DNA of 29,695 bases from JAISGQ01 sp045604945 (GTDB lineage: Bacteria; Bacillota; Clostridia; Oscillospirales; Acutalibacteraceae). The notes beneath the pieces were generated by a model. That model worked only from the letters and a program-made list of their open reading frames with translations, searched no databases and was not told the origin of the DNA. Where the stretch lies: the NCBI GenBank assembly GCA_045604945.1, contig JAZUPA010000007.1, positions 1 through 29,695 on the forward strand. Reading direction: 5' to 3'. The position numbers and the translations under genes were made by a program. How positions within the stretch are numbered: position 1 is the first letter of the stretch; each line of letters starts with the position of its first letter. This document shows positions 13,811-21,974 of the stretch, one piece after another.

Positions 13811-16330
13811 ATGCCAATTGAAGTAAAATGCAAAATACATGAGCTTGCAAAAGACCTGAATATAGCAAGCAAGGAGCTTGTAGAGCTCCTCAAGGAAAAG
13901 AGCAAGTCAGGAAAGAAATACACCACCATGACAGTCATCGATGCTTCCGACATCAGCATCGTTATGGATACTGTCACAAAGAAATACGCTGTTTCCAGCT
14001 TTGATGAGTATCTCGCATCCGCACAGCCTATTGTAAGCAACGAGGGCGCCTTTGCACCTGAAGCAAAGGAAGAGCCTGCAGCTGCACCGGCTGAGGAGAA
14101 GAAAGAGGTCAGGGAAGAGAAGAAGCCCGAGGAAAAGACGCAGGAAGCAAAGAAACCTGAGAAAACTCAGGGCGCTGCAGTTCTCGGCACTGTTCCCACA
14201 AAGCCCGCTGCTCAGAAGCAGAACACAAACAGCAATGCAAACAAACAGCAGAACGCTCAGAAGCCCCAGCAGAGACAGGCTCGTCCCGGTCAGAAGAAGC
14301 AGGAGAGCGAGGTTGTTGTTGGCGCAAACGTAACAAGCGGCGCAGAAGCACCCAAGACCAGAATCGTCGATACCCGCACTGTGCAGGTCACCATCGACAA
14401 GTACAACACCAAGTATGACGATATGGCTCATGCAAAGGCAGGCGCAAGAGCTGAGAACACCCAGAACAAGCAGAAGCTCAATCAGAAGTCCCAGCAGTAC
14501 CGCAAGCCTCACAAGAGCAACAAGCGCGAGACTGAGCAGGAGAGACTGAAGAGAATCAAGCAGGAGAGAGAAAAGAGATCTCTCACCATCCAGTGTCCTC
14601 CTGAAATCGTGGTTTCTGACCTTGCAGCCCGCATGAAGGTAACTGCAGCTGAGGTTGTAAAGAGCCTCTTTATGACCGTCGGCGTAATGGCAACCGTCAA
14701 CGACACCATCGATTTTGACACTGCATATCTCGTAGCGACCGAGTTCAACGTAAAGGTTGAGCCTGAGGTAATCGTATCCATCGAGGAGAGAATCATCGAC
14801 GACAGCGAAGATACCGATGAGAACCTCATTCCCAGAAGTCCTGTTGTCTGTGTCATGGGTCACGTTGACCACGGCAAGACCAGCCTTCTCGACGCTATCC
14901 GTTCTGCAAATGTAACCGCAGGCGAGGCAGGCGGCATCACACAGCACATCGGTGCATACCGTGTTGCTGTTGGTGACGGCGAGATAACCTTCCTCGACAC
15001 CCCCGGTCACGAAGCATTCACCACCATGCGCGCACGAGGCGCAATGGCAACCGATATTGCTATCCTTGTTGTCGCAGCTGACGACGGTATCATGCCCCAG
15101 ACAGTTGAAGCAATCAACCATGCAAAGGCAGCAAACGTTTCCGTAATCGTTGCAATCAACAAGATGGATAAACCCACCGCAAACCCCGACCAGGTAAAGC
15201 AGCAGCTTACCGAATACAACCTTGTTCCCGAAGAATGGGGCGGCGATGTAATCTGCGTTCCCGTATCAGCAAAGACCCATGCAGGTATCGATGATCTGCT
15301 TGAAAACGTCATGCTGGTTGCGGAGATGAAGGAGCTCCGCGCCAACCCCGACAGAGCAGGTAAGGGTATTGTTATCGAAGCACGTCTTGACAAGGGCAGA
15401 GGTCCTATTGCAACAGTTCTTGTTCAGAACGGTACCCTTCGCGCAGGCGATATCATCGTTGCAGGCACCACCATCGGTCGTGTCCGTGCAATGACCAACG
15501 ACAAGGGCGAAAAAGTCGAGGCAGCAGGTCCTTCCTTCCCTGTTGAGATCACAGGTCTTGACGAAGTACCCACCGGCGGCGACATCTTCAATGTAGTTTC
15601 CGATGAGCGTCTCGGTCGTGAGCTCGTTGAGCAGAGAAAGAATGATGCAAAGGAAGAGCAGTTCCGCGCACAGACAAGAGTTACCCTTGATAACCTGTTC
15701 TCCCAGATGCAGTCCAACGATATGAAGGAGCTCAAGATAATCGTCAAGGCTGACGTTCAGGGCTCTGTAGAGGCTGTAAGACAGTCTCTTGAGAAGCTTT
15801 CCAACGAGGAAGTACGAGTCAGCTGCATCCACTGTGCAGTCGGTGCTATCAGAGAGTCTGACGTTTCCCTTGCAGATGCATCAAACGCTATCATCGTCGG
15901 CTTCAACGTCCGTCCTGACCCCGTAGCACAGGAATATGCAGTCCGTCAGGGCGTTGATATGCGTCTCTACAGAGTCATCTACGAGTGCATCGAAGAGATC
16001 GAGTCTGCTATGAAGGGTATGCTTGCGCCCAAGACCAGAGTTGTGGATCTCGGCAGAAGCGAAGTCCGCCAGGTATTCAAGGTCACAGGTGTCGGCACCA
16101 TCGCAGGTTCTTACGTTGTACAGGGCAAGATCCAGCGTTCCGCACTTATCCGAGTGGTTCGTGACGGTATCGTCATCGCAGAGGATAAGATCGATTCCCT
16201 CCGCCGCTTCAAGGACGACGTAAAGGAAGTTGCACAGGGCTACGAGTGCGGTATCGGACTTGAGAAGTTCAACGATATCAAGGAAGGCGACTTCCTCGAG
16301 GCATTCATCATTGAGGAATACAGAGACTGA
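13811..16330 (+). CDS. infB: Translation initiation factor IF-2
   Basis: An 839-residue GTPase that positions initiator tRNA on the 30S subunit and promotes subunit joining. Residues 1-55 are the IF2N-like start (VKCKIHELAKDLNIASKELV). A low-complexity Ala/Lys/Glu/Gln-rich linker runs to about 230, followed by a second IF2N-type segment. The G domain begins near 345 with GHVDHGKTS, then LDTPGHEAF, NKMDKP and SAK. Domains II-IV follow, ending EAFIIEEYRD. The linker makes it longer than B. subtilis IF-2 (about 716). The ATG has GGAGGAG seven bases upstream. The gene body uses strongly biased codons, fitting high expression. A repeat-like double hairpin separates it from rbfA. Confidence 0.98.
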   Translation: MPIEVKCKIHELAKDLNIASKELVELLKEKSKSGKKYTTMTVIDASDISIVMDTVTKKYAVSSFDEYLASAQPIVSNEGAFAPEAKEEPAAAPAEEKKEVREEKKPEEKTQEAKKPEKTQGAAVLGTVPTKPAAQKQNTNSNANKQQNAQKPQQRQARPGQKKQESEVVVGANVTSGAEAPKTRIVDTRTVQVTIDKYNTKYDDMAHAKAGARAENTQNKQKLNQKSQQYRKPHKSNKRETEQERLKRIKQEREKRSLTIQCPPEIVVSDLAARMKVTAAEVVKSLFMTVGVMATVNDTIDFDTAYLVATEFNVKVEPEVIVSIEERIIDDSEDTDENLIPRSPVVCVMGHVDHGKTSLLDAIRSANVTAGEAGGITQHIGAYRVAVGDGEITFLDTPGHEAFTTMRARGAMATDIAILVVAADDGIMPQTVEAINHAKAANVSVIVAINKMDKPTANPDQVKQQLTEYNLVPEEWGGDVICVPVSAKTHAGIDDLLENVMLVAEMKELRANPDRAGKGIVIEARLDKGRGPIATVLVQNGTLRAGDIIVAGTTIGRVRAMTNDKGEKVEAAGPSFPVEITGLDEVPTGGDIFNVVSDERLGRELVEQRKNDAKEEQFRAQTRVTLDNLFSQMQSNDMKELKIIVKADVQGSVEAVRQSLEKLSNEEVRVSCIHCAVGAIRESDVSLADASNAIIVGFNVRPDPVAQEYAVRQGVDMRLYRVIYECIEEIESAMKGMLAPKTRVVDLGRSEVRQVFKVTGVGTIAGSYVVQGKIQRSALIRVVRDGIVIAEDKIDSLRRFKDDVKEVAQGYECGIGLEKFNDIKEGDFLEAFIIEEYRD

Positions 16331-16350
16331 TCTGTTAATTAGTGCATAAT

Positions 16351-16424
16351 CTGACTTGGCTCCCTCTGATGAGGGAGCTGTCAGAAAGTTCGCCTTCGGC
16401 GAATTTTCTGACTGAGGGAGAGAT
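16351..16424. repeat. Double-hairpin intergenic element, likely a dispersed repeat
   Basis: First hairpin: GCTCCCTC (16359-16366), loop TGAT, GAGGGAGC (16371-16378). Second hairpin: 14-bp stem 16381-16394 with 16398-16411 around TTC, containing one G-T pair. A second GAGGGAG (16414-16420) follows and could instead pair with the first CTCCCTC, so two folds compete. I recall very similar CTCCCTCTGATGAGGGAGCT elements scattered in Ruminococcaceae genomes; this could not be checked here. There is no T run, so it is not a standard terminator. Confidence 0.7.
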
Positions 16425-16442
16425 TGTTGCTGAAACATTAGC

Positions 16443-16457
16443 GTAATCACTGATTAC
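16443..16457. repeat. Short perfect palindrome before the rbfA ribosome site
   Basis: GTAATCA-C-TGATTAC is a perfect 7+1+7 palindrome lying only a few bases upstream of the GAAAGGA ribosome site of rbfA. It may be an operator, a small translation-affecting hairpin, or the edge of the adjacent repeat element; nothing in the sequence chooses between these. Confidence 0.4.
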
Positions 16458-16473
16458 CCGAAAGGATTAAAAT

Positions 16474-16848
16474 ATGCCAAGTCATAAGATAGACAGAATA
16501 AATGAAGATGTGCATCGCGAGCTGTGCGCCATACTGCGCACCATAAAGGATCCCCGCGTTTCGCAGCTTCTCTCGGTTGTACGCGTCGAGGTCACCCGTG
16601 ACCTTTCCTACGCAACCGTATATGTTTCTGCCATGGAAGGCATGGAAAAGACAAAGGAATCGGTAAAGGGACTGAAATCCGCGGCAGGCTATATCCGCCG
16701 CGAGCTGGGAAGAAGCCTTTCCATGCGTTCAGTACCTGAGCTTCGCTTTGTTGCAGATAATTCCATTGCCCACAGTGCAGAAATCAATAAAATTCTTAAC
16801 ACCTTCGAATTCAGGGATGATGAAGAGGACGGAGAAGAAGCTGAATAA
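16474..16848 (+). CDS. rbfA: Ribosome-binding factor A
   Basis: A 124-residue KH-like protein that assists maturation of the 16S rRNA 5' end in the 30S subunit. Recognisable parts are the N-terminal RINEDVHRELCAILRTIKDPR, the VTRDLSYATVYVS strand, the LKSAAGYIRRELGRSLSMR helix and the ELRFVADNSIAHSAEI segment. The tail is acidic. The ATG has AAAGGA upstream. It lies 143 bases after infB because of the inserted hairpin element, and 26 bases before nrnA. Length and motifs are ordinary. Confidence 0.96.
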   Translation: MPSHKIDRINEDVHRELCAILRTIKDPRVSQLLSVVRVEVTRDLSYATVYVSAMEGMEKTKESVKGLKSAAGYIRRELGRSLSMRSVPELRFVADNSIAHSAEINKILNTFEFRDDEEDGEEAE

Positions 16849-16874
16849 ACCTACAGCAGGGAGACGGTCGCGTC

Positions 16875-17822
16875 ATGAGTAAAATATCCGTAAAGCAGGC
16901 AGCACAGCTTCTTGCTGAAAAAGACAAATACCTTATACTTTGCCACCGTTACCCCGACGGCGACACCATCGGCTCTGCCTTTGCACTGTGCCGTGCGCTT
17001 CGCCTTATGGGTAAAAGGGCAAATGTAATGTGCGCTGATATAATCCCCTCCAAATATTCCTATATTTACGAGGGGCTCCAGAGCGAAAGCTTCCGCACAG
17101 AGAACATCATTGCGGTGGACGTGGCAGACCCGAAGCTGCTGGGACCTTCGGTTGAGAAGGAATACGGCAGCAGAGTGCTTCTCTGCGTCGACCACCACGG
17201 CTCCAACACAGGCTACGCCAAAAATCTCCTGCTGGACAGCTCCGCTGCTGCTGCAGGAGAGGTTATCTGGCGTCTGATAAAGCAGCTGGGCGTTACCCCC
17301 GATGTAAAAATGGGAGAAGCGGTATACACCGCAATATCCACCGACACAGGCTGCTTCCGTTACAGCAGCACCACAGCCCATACTCTCCGCCTTGCAGCGG
17401 AGCTTCTGGAGATGGGTGTAAATACATCCCCCATTAACAAGCTCATGTTTGAGACAAAAACAAAGGCGCGTATAGAAATTGAGCGCAGCATTTATAAAAA
17501 TCTCGAATACTGGTACGGCGGAAAAGCTGCTGTTGTAAGCATCACATCTGAAATGATCGAAAAAGCCGGAGCAGGCGAGGGCGATATTGAAAACATCGCC
17601 TCCATGCCTATACAGATAGAGGGTGTTCAGGTTGGAATAACCTTCCGTCAGTGCGACGGAGGCTTCAAGGTTTCCGTCAGATCAATGCCCGGAATCAGCG
17701 CCTGCGATATATGCAAGGCGTTTGGCGGCGGCGGACATATTGTGGCAGCAGGCTGCACCATCCCCGGCGATCTCGACATGGCAAAGATCGAGATGAAGAA
17801 GGTTCTGGAGAGCTACCTATGA
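16875..17822 (+). CDS. nrnA: DHH-family nanoRNase/pAp phosphatase NrnA
   Basis: A 315-residue manganese-dependent phosphoesterase that degrades 2-5-mer RNAs and dephosphorylates 3'-phosphoadenosine 5'-phosphate. The DHH domain shows HRYPDGDTIGS (24-34), a conserved Asp in AVDVADP, and VDHHGSN (105-111). The DHHA1 domain ends with GGGGHIVAAG, the substrate-binding loop. The usual length is 310-325. The ATG has GGGAG about 11 bases upstream. Its stop overlaps the truB start in ATGA, so the two are translationally coupled. Placement between rbfA and truB is common in Firmicutes. Assignment strong; relative pAp versus nanoRNA activity is by homology. Confidence 0.94.
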   Translation: MSKISVKQAAQLLAEKDKYLILCHRYPDGDTIGSAFALCRALRLMGKRANVMCADIIPSKYSYIYEGLQSESFRTENIIAVDVADPKLLGPSVEKEYGSRVLLCVDHHGSNTGYAKNLLLDSSAAAAGEVIWRLIKQLGVTPDVKMGEAVYTAISTDTGCFRYSSTTAHTLRLAAELLEMGVNTSPINKLMFETKTKARIEIERSIYKNLEYWYGGKAAVVSITSEMIEKAGAGEGDIENIASMPIQIEGVQVGITFRQCDGGFKVSVRSMPGISACDICKAFGGGGHIVAAGCTIPGDLDMAKIEMKKVLESYL

Positions 17823-18718
17823 GTGACGGGATTCTTATAATAGACAAGCCTCAGGATTTTACATCCTTTGATGTCTGCGCGGTCATGCGCGGACTGCTTA
17901 AAACAAGAAAAATAGGACACACAGGAACGCTCGACCCTATGGCAACGGGCGTTCTGCCAATTCTGGTGGGAAAAGCCACAAAGGCAGCGGATCTGCTTCC
18001 TGACCACGATAAGGAATATGTTTCGGGGTTCAGGCTCGGCGTTGAGACCGATACTCTTGACATCTGGGGAGAGATCCTGAGAGAACAGAAGGCATCGGTA
18101 ACAGAAGCAGAGCTGCGCTCCGTAATCGAGCTTTTTAAAGGTGAAATAACCCAGATACCCCCTATGTATTCTGCTGTCTCCGTAGGCGGCAGACGTCTTT
18201 ACGATATAGCCCGGAGCGGCGAGACGGTGGAAAGACCTGCCCGTACAGTAATAATAAAAAAGCTTGAATTGCTTTCCTATGACGAGGAAAAGGGCGAAGG
18301 AGAAATCCTCTGCCGCTGCTCGAAGGGTACTTATATAAGAACTCTGGTTGCAGATATCGGAACTTCTCTTGGCTGCGGCGCGGCGGTATCATCCCTTCGC
18401 AGGACAAATGCCTGCGGATATGACCTGTCACAGGCAGTGACTCTTGACGAAGCCAAGGCTCTTTGCGCAGAAGGCAGGCTTCAGGAAATACTGCTTCCGG
18501 TGGGAAGTATATTCGAAGACTACAGAGCGGTAAAGGTTTCCGATGCCCAGGCTGTAAGAGTAAAAAACGGCGGAGCGCTATCCCTTGAAAGACTGAGCCG
18601 CTTCAAAACTCAGGACAGCGGCGAAACAGTACGCCTTATTGCTCAGAGCGGCGAATTTCTGGCACTGGGAACGGTAATACTTGATTCGGGCGAAATAAAG
18701 ATTAAAAAGCAGTTTTGA
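17819..18718 (+). CDS. truB: tRNA pseudouridine(55) synthase TruB
   Basis: A 299-residue enzyme converting U55 of the tRNA T-loop to pseudouridine. The N-terminal GILIIDKPQDFTSFDV and the catalytic block GHTGTLDPMATGVLP (nucleophile Asp39) are diagnostic, as are QIPPMYSAVSVGGRRLYDIAR and CSKGTYIRTLVADIG. The ATG at 17819 overlaps nrnA by 4 bases and has GGAG eight bases upstream; a longer frame begins inside nrnA and is rejected. The C-terminal part corresponds to a PUA-like region. It precedes ribF by 21 bases. No oddities. Confidence 0.96.
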   Translation: MSDGILIIDKPQDFTSFDVCAVMRGLLKTRKIGHTGTLDPMATGVLPILVGKATKAADLLPDHDKEYVSGFRLGVETDTLDIWGEILREQKASVTEAELRSVIELFKGEITQIPPMYSAVSVGGRRLYDIARSGETVERPARTVIIKKLELLSYDEEKGEGEILCRCSKGTYIRTLVADIGTSLGCGAAVSSLRRTNACGYDLSQAVTLDEAKALCAEGRLQEILLPVGSIFEDYRAVKVSDAQAVRVKNGGALSLERLSRFKTQDSGETVRLIAQSGEFLALGTVILDSGEIKIKKQF

Positions 18719-18739
18719 TAAATTTGGAGGGACAACCCC

Positions 18740-19627
18740 TTGGAGAAAATTCCCCTTTCCGAAAAACAGAATAACACATCGGTGGCTCTCGGTCAGTTTG
18801 ACGGATTGCATATAGGGCATAGGGAAGTTATCCTGGCGGCAGAGAGAGAAGGGCTGAAAACAACGGTCCTTACCTTTAAGCGAGGAACGCTGAAAAAGGG
18901 TGACGACAGGTTTCTGACCACTGACGAGCAGCGGGAGAGGATATTCGCCGATTACGGCGTAGAGCTTCTCTGCGAGCCGGATTTTTCGGAGATACGCGGT
19001 CTTTCCGCAGAAAGTTTTGTTCGCGATATACTGGTCGACAGGCTGGGAGCAAAGCATGTGGTGTGCGGCTTCAATTACCGTTTTGGAAACGGAGCAAAGG
19101 GCAATGCAGATATGCTCAGACAGCTCTGTGCAGAGCACGGAATTGACTGCACGGTTGTGCCATCGGTTGAGGTTGACGGAAAAAGCGTAAGCTCTTCTGC
19201 AATTCGCGCCTTTCTTGACGAGGGAGACGCCGAAAGCGCCGCTGCTATGCTCGGCAGACCCTTTGCCTATGAGCTTGAGGTGGTAGGAGGCAGACATCTC
19301 GGAAGAACACTGGGCGCACCTACCATAAATCAGATGTTTCCCGAAGGGTTCATCTGTCCGAAATACGGAGTTTATGCTTCCTTTGCAGAGGTTGACGGGA
19401 ATAGATACTGTGCCGTTACAAACATCGGAATAAAGCCCACAGTGGGCTCAGACAAGCCCCTGAGCGAAACATGGATATGTGATTACAGCGGAGATCTTTA
19501 CGGCAGAAAGATAAAGGTAAACCTTGTGAAATATCTTCGCCCTGAGCAGAAATTTCCATCAATCGAAGCGCTGAAGGAAGCGATTCTTGCTGACGGAGAA
19601 AAATCCCGCAGACTTTTCGAAATATAA
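18740..19627 (+). CDS. ribF: Bifunctional riboflavin kinase/FAD synthetase
   Basis: A 295-residue cytosolic enzyme making FMN from riboflavin and FAD from FMN. The adenylyltransferase half has ALGQFDGLHIGHREVI (16-31) and the VCGFNYRFGNGAKG loop; the kinase half has GRHLGRTLGAPTIN and the CPKYGVYAS, VTNIGIKPTVG, ETWICDYSGDLYG segments. The start is TTG at 18740 with GGAGGG eight to nine bases upstream; no nearby ATG fits. It is slightly shorter than the usual 305-315, mainly at the N-terminus. It is the last gene of the operon, closed by the terminator at 19626-19653. Confidence 0.94.
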   Translation: MEKIPLSEKQNNTSVALGQFDGLHIGHREVILAAEREGLKTTVLTFKRGTLKKGDDRFLTTDEQRERIFADYGVELLCEPDFSEIRGLSAESFVRDILVDRLGAKHVVCGFNYRFGNGAKGNADMLRQLCAEHGIDCTVVPSVEVDGKSVSSSAIRAFLDEGDAESAAAMLGRPFAYELEVVGGRHLGRTLGAPTINQMFPEGFICPKYGVYASFAEVDGNRYCAVTNIGIKPTVGSDKPLSETWICDYSGDLYGRKIKVNLVKYLRPEQKFPSIEALKEAILADGEKSRRLFEI

Positions 19628-19653
19628 AAAGCAGGCGAAAAGCCTGCTTTTCT
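19626..19653 (+). terminator. Rho-independent terminator after ribF
   Basis: GCAGGC (19631-19636) pairs with GCCTGC (19642-19647) over GAAAA, extended by AAAA/TTTT to about ten pairs, and is followed by TTTTCTT. It starts within the stop codon of ribF. Confidence 0.85.
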
Positions 19654-19765
19654 TATGCAAAAAATTGTGGACTTCATATCGGGGCTGCTCAAAGGGAGAA
19701 ACCTTTTGTAGTCCCTTATTTCTGTGTATTTTTGCAGTTTGCCGTGTGATTTTTTCAATTACATG

Positions 19766-19794
19766 TTTTCATGTGCGCTTTTTTGTGTTACAAT
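19766..19794 (+). promoter_or_regulatory. Candidate promoter for cca
   Basis: -10 TACAAT (19789-19794) and a weak -35 TTTTCA (19766-19771) are 17 bases apart, 22 bases upstream of the start codon. Since ribF ends in a terminator, a promoter is needed here. A small ACATG-TTTT-CATGT inverted repeat (19761-19774) overlaps the -35. Confidence 0.5.
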
Positions 19795-19816
19795 GTAAAA
19801 GAAAAGAGGTGAGGGA

Positions 19817-21172
19817 ATGGAGCGATTGCCCGAAAATGTCGCAGCGGCGCTTGAAAGGCTTGAAGATTCCGGCTTTGAGGCGTATGTTGTAGGAGGCTGT
19901 GTCCGCGACAGCATAATGGGTCGGGAAATGTCGGACTGGGATATATGCACATCCGCTATGCCCGACGAAGTGCTGGAAGTATTCAGCGACAAAAGAACGA
20001 TTCCAACAGGCATAAAGCATGGCACGGTAACCGTAATTTTTGAAGATACACCTCTGGAAATAACAACCTACCGCACCGATGGCAGCTACTCCGATTCCCG
20101 AAGACCTGATTCGGTGAAATTTGGTGCAACTCTTGAAGAGGACCTTTCCCGAAGGGATTTCACCTGCAACGCCATAGCCTACAGTCCGAAAAGGGGATTT
20201 GCTGACCCTTTCGGCGGTGCGCAGGATATAGAAAATGGAATAATCCGAGCGGTGGGTAATGCTGAAGAGCGTTTTTCCGAGGATGCACTCAGAATAATGA
20301 GAGCACTGCGCTTTTCTGCGGTGCTGGGTTTTGAAATAGAAGAAAACACTGCAAAGGCACTTAAAGCAAAACGCAAACTGCTGAATAAGATTGCAGGAGA
20401 GCGGATATTCGAAGAGCTCAAAAAGCTTATCTGCGGAAAAAACGCAGGAAGAGTTATAAGAGAATACCACTTTGTCCTTAATATAGTGCTTCCCGGGCTG
20501 TCCAAGCTTCACGGCTTTGACCAGAAAAGCCCTCACCATACAAAGGATGCCCTCGGGCATACCATTGATACCCTTGAAAATATCGAGCCGACTCCCGTGC
20601 TGCGTCTGGCAGCGTTGTTTCACGATTTCGGAAAGCCCGATAAATTCTTTATGGGCGACGATGACAGAGGTCATTTCTATAATCACGAAGCACACGGCGC
20701 TTTTCTGCTCAAGCGTATCTGGCCGCGGCTCAAGCCTGATTCCTATACCCGCGACAGGGTGACGAGCCTTGTGCGGCTGCACCATCTGAACATAACGCCC
20801 ATTCCTGTGGTGGTAAAACGCAGAATAAGAAAGTACGGGGAGGATTTTCTCAGGGATGTGCTGGCGCTTATGAAAGCAGATTCCATGGCGCATACCAGTG
20901 AATCTGCAGAGAGCAGACTTGAGAGAATATACGAGTTTGAGAGTATTTTTGAGGAAACACTGAAGAACAACAGCTGCTGCACTCTGGCGCAGCTTGCCAT
21001 AAGAGGTGGAGACATAGTGGGTCTTGGAGTGCGTCAGGGCAAAAGAGTGGGAGAGATACTGGATGAGCTGCTCACAGAGGTTATTGAAAATGACCTTCCC
21101 AATGAGCACGGTGCATTACTTGAGAAAGCAAAGAAAATAATATACCTAGGAGGATGCAACAATGGAAAATAA
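19817..21172 (+). CDS. cca: CCA tRNA nucleotidyltransferase with HD domain
   Basis: A 451-residue class II nucleotidyltransferase that adds or repairs the 3' CCA end of tRNAs without a template. The head shows YVVGGCVRD (23-31) and SDWDICT (39-45, metal-binding Asp pair), GIKHGTVTV, and RRDFTCNAIAY (112-122). The neck has EDALRIMRALRFSA. A C-terminal HD region carries LAALFHDFGKPDK and LVRLHHL. The length and HD domain fit the Firmicutes group. The ATG has a GAGGTGAGGG site. It overlaps the next gene by 11 bases. Whether it adds all of CCA or only part cannot be told from sequence alone. Confidence 0.94.
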   Translation: MERLPENVAAALERLEDSGFEAYVVGGCVRDSIMGREMSDWDICTSAMPDEVLEVFSDKRTIPTGIKHGTVTVIFEDTPLEITTYRTDGSYSDSRRPDSVKFGATLEEDLSRRDFTCNAIAYSPKRGFADPFGGAQDIENGIIRAVGNAEERFSEDALRIMRALRFSAVLGFEIEENTAKALKAKRKLLNKIAGERIFEELKKLICGKNAGRVIREYHFVLNIVLPGLSKLHGFDQKSPHHTKDALGHTIDTLENIEPTPVLRLAALFHDFGKPDKFFMGDDDRGHFYNHEAHGAFLLKRIWPRLKPDSYTRDRVTSLVRLHHLNITPIPVVVKRRIRKYGEDFLRDVLALMKADSMAHTSESAESRLERIYEFESIFEETLKNNSCCTLAQLAIRGGDIVGLGVRQGKRVGEILDELLTEVIENDLPNEHGALLEKAKKIIYLGGCNNGK

Positions 21173-21917
21173 AAAGTCACTTCACAGAATTCTTGATGAC
21201 GGAGAAGTTGTACTCAGTAAACGCGGAGTAATAATAGGTCTTATATTACTGCCTGTATATCTCGTGGGCTTATCGCTGCTGATAGCCGTCGTTTCTGAAG
21301 TGCTCAGACTGACTGTCGGCTATGAAATGACAGACCTCCAGTTTAACCTCAGCTACTACGTTATAATGCTCACTATTGTGCTTCTGATATTCGGAAAGTA
21401 CATCTGGGCAAGCATCAGACGCGCTGTGCAGCAGAAGCCCAGATATATCTGGATTATAGTTCTGTATCTCGGTTATCTGGCAATTCTCGCATTCAACATG
21501 GTTTCTCAGGTAATAATCGGAATGTTCTCAAGCGACCTGACAAGCACCAATCAGGATACTGTCGTAAACTATGCTCAGGAATCAAAGCTTGCAATGACAT
21601 TCATGGCATGTGTCTGCGCACCGATAATCGAGGAAGTATTCTTCCGCGGCGTGCTGTTCAGACCCTTTGCAAAGGGCAAGGTAACCGCAGTTCTTGCAGC
21701 TGTGATGTCCGCTCTTCTGTTTGCATCGATCCACGTACTGCCCACATTTATCGCAACAGGCGATCTTTCTGAGCTTGTGTACATTGTCGCATATCTGCCC
21801 CAGGGACTTATTTTTGCCACCTGCTGCTACAAAGCAAAGAATATATGCGCTTCAATGCTTCTGCACCTTCTCAACAACGCAATTGCAATGACAGCCAGCA
21901 TAATTCTGTTCGCATAA
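21162..21917 (+). CDS. CPBP-family intramembrane protein (Abi/Rce1-like)
   Basis: A 251-residue membrane protein with about seven helices belonging to the CPBP (CAAX protease and bacteriocin-processing) family. Motif 1, EEVFFRGVLF, is near residue 157; motif 2, FASIHVLP, near 187; and motif 3, HLLNNAIA, near the C-terminus. These carry the Glu and His residues of Rce1-type glutamate proteases. Bacterial members act in bacteriocin maturation or self-immunity, in regulation, or have no known substrate. The ATG has AGGAGG seven bases upstream and overlaps cca by 11 bases, so it is co-expressed with it. There are no bacteriocin genes nearby. Family call strong; role unknown. Confidence 0.9.
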   Translation: MENKKSLHRILDDGEVVLSKRGVIIGLILLPVYLVGLSLLIAVVSEVLRLTVGYEMTDLQFNLSYYVIMLTIVLLIFGKYIWASIRRAVQQKPRYIWIIVLYLGYLAILAFNMVSQVIIGMFSSDLTSTNQDTVVNYAQESKLAMTFMACVCAPIIEEVFFRGVLFRPFAKGKVTAVLAAVMSALLFASIHVLPTFIATGDLSELVYIVAYLPQGLIFATCCYKAKNICASMLLHLLNNAIAMTASIILFA

Positions 21918-21929
21918 AAACAATAAAGA

Positions 21930-21964
21930 CAAAAACACCGCTGAATTATCAGCGGTGTTTTTTA
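21930..21964. terminator. Bidirectional terminator between convergent genes
   Basis: ACACCGCTGA (21935-21944) pairs with TCAGCGGTGT (21949-21958), extended by flanking A and T runs to 14 or more pairs, loop ATTA. T runs follow on the plus strand and, by the A run, on the minus strand. It lies between the CPBP gene and the stop of the leftward serine hydrolase gene. Confidence 0.92.
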
Positions 21965-21974
21965 TACTTAGACG

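Noticed and set aside
13907..15121. A 404-codon minus-strand frame opposite infB
   Set aside because: It is a shadow of the strongly codon-biased infB gene; the product is a Leu/Cys/Val-rich low-complexity sequence with no family resemblance.
19661..19730. Small inverted repeats (CAAAGG...CCTTTTG, AAGGGA...TCCCTT) after the ribF terminator
   Set aside because: Arms are only 6 bases long and overlap each other; no stable fold, promoter or RNA family could be supported.
19769..21109. A 446-codon open frame on the minus strand opposite cca
   Set aside because: It mirrors the full-length, motif-complete cca gene, has no ribosome site or recognisable domain, and is Cys/His/Tyr-rich in the way antisense frames usually are.
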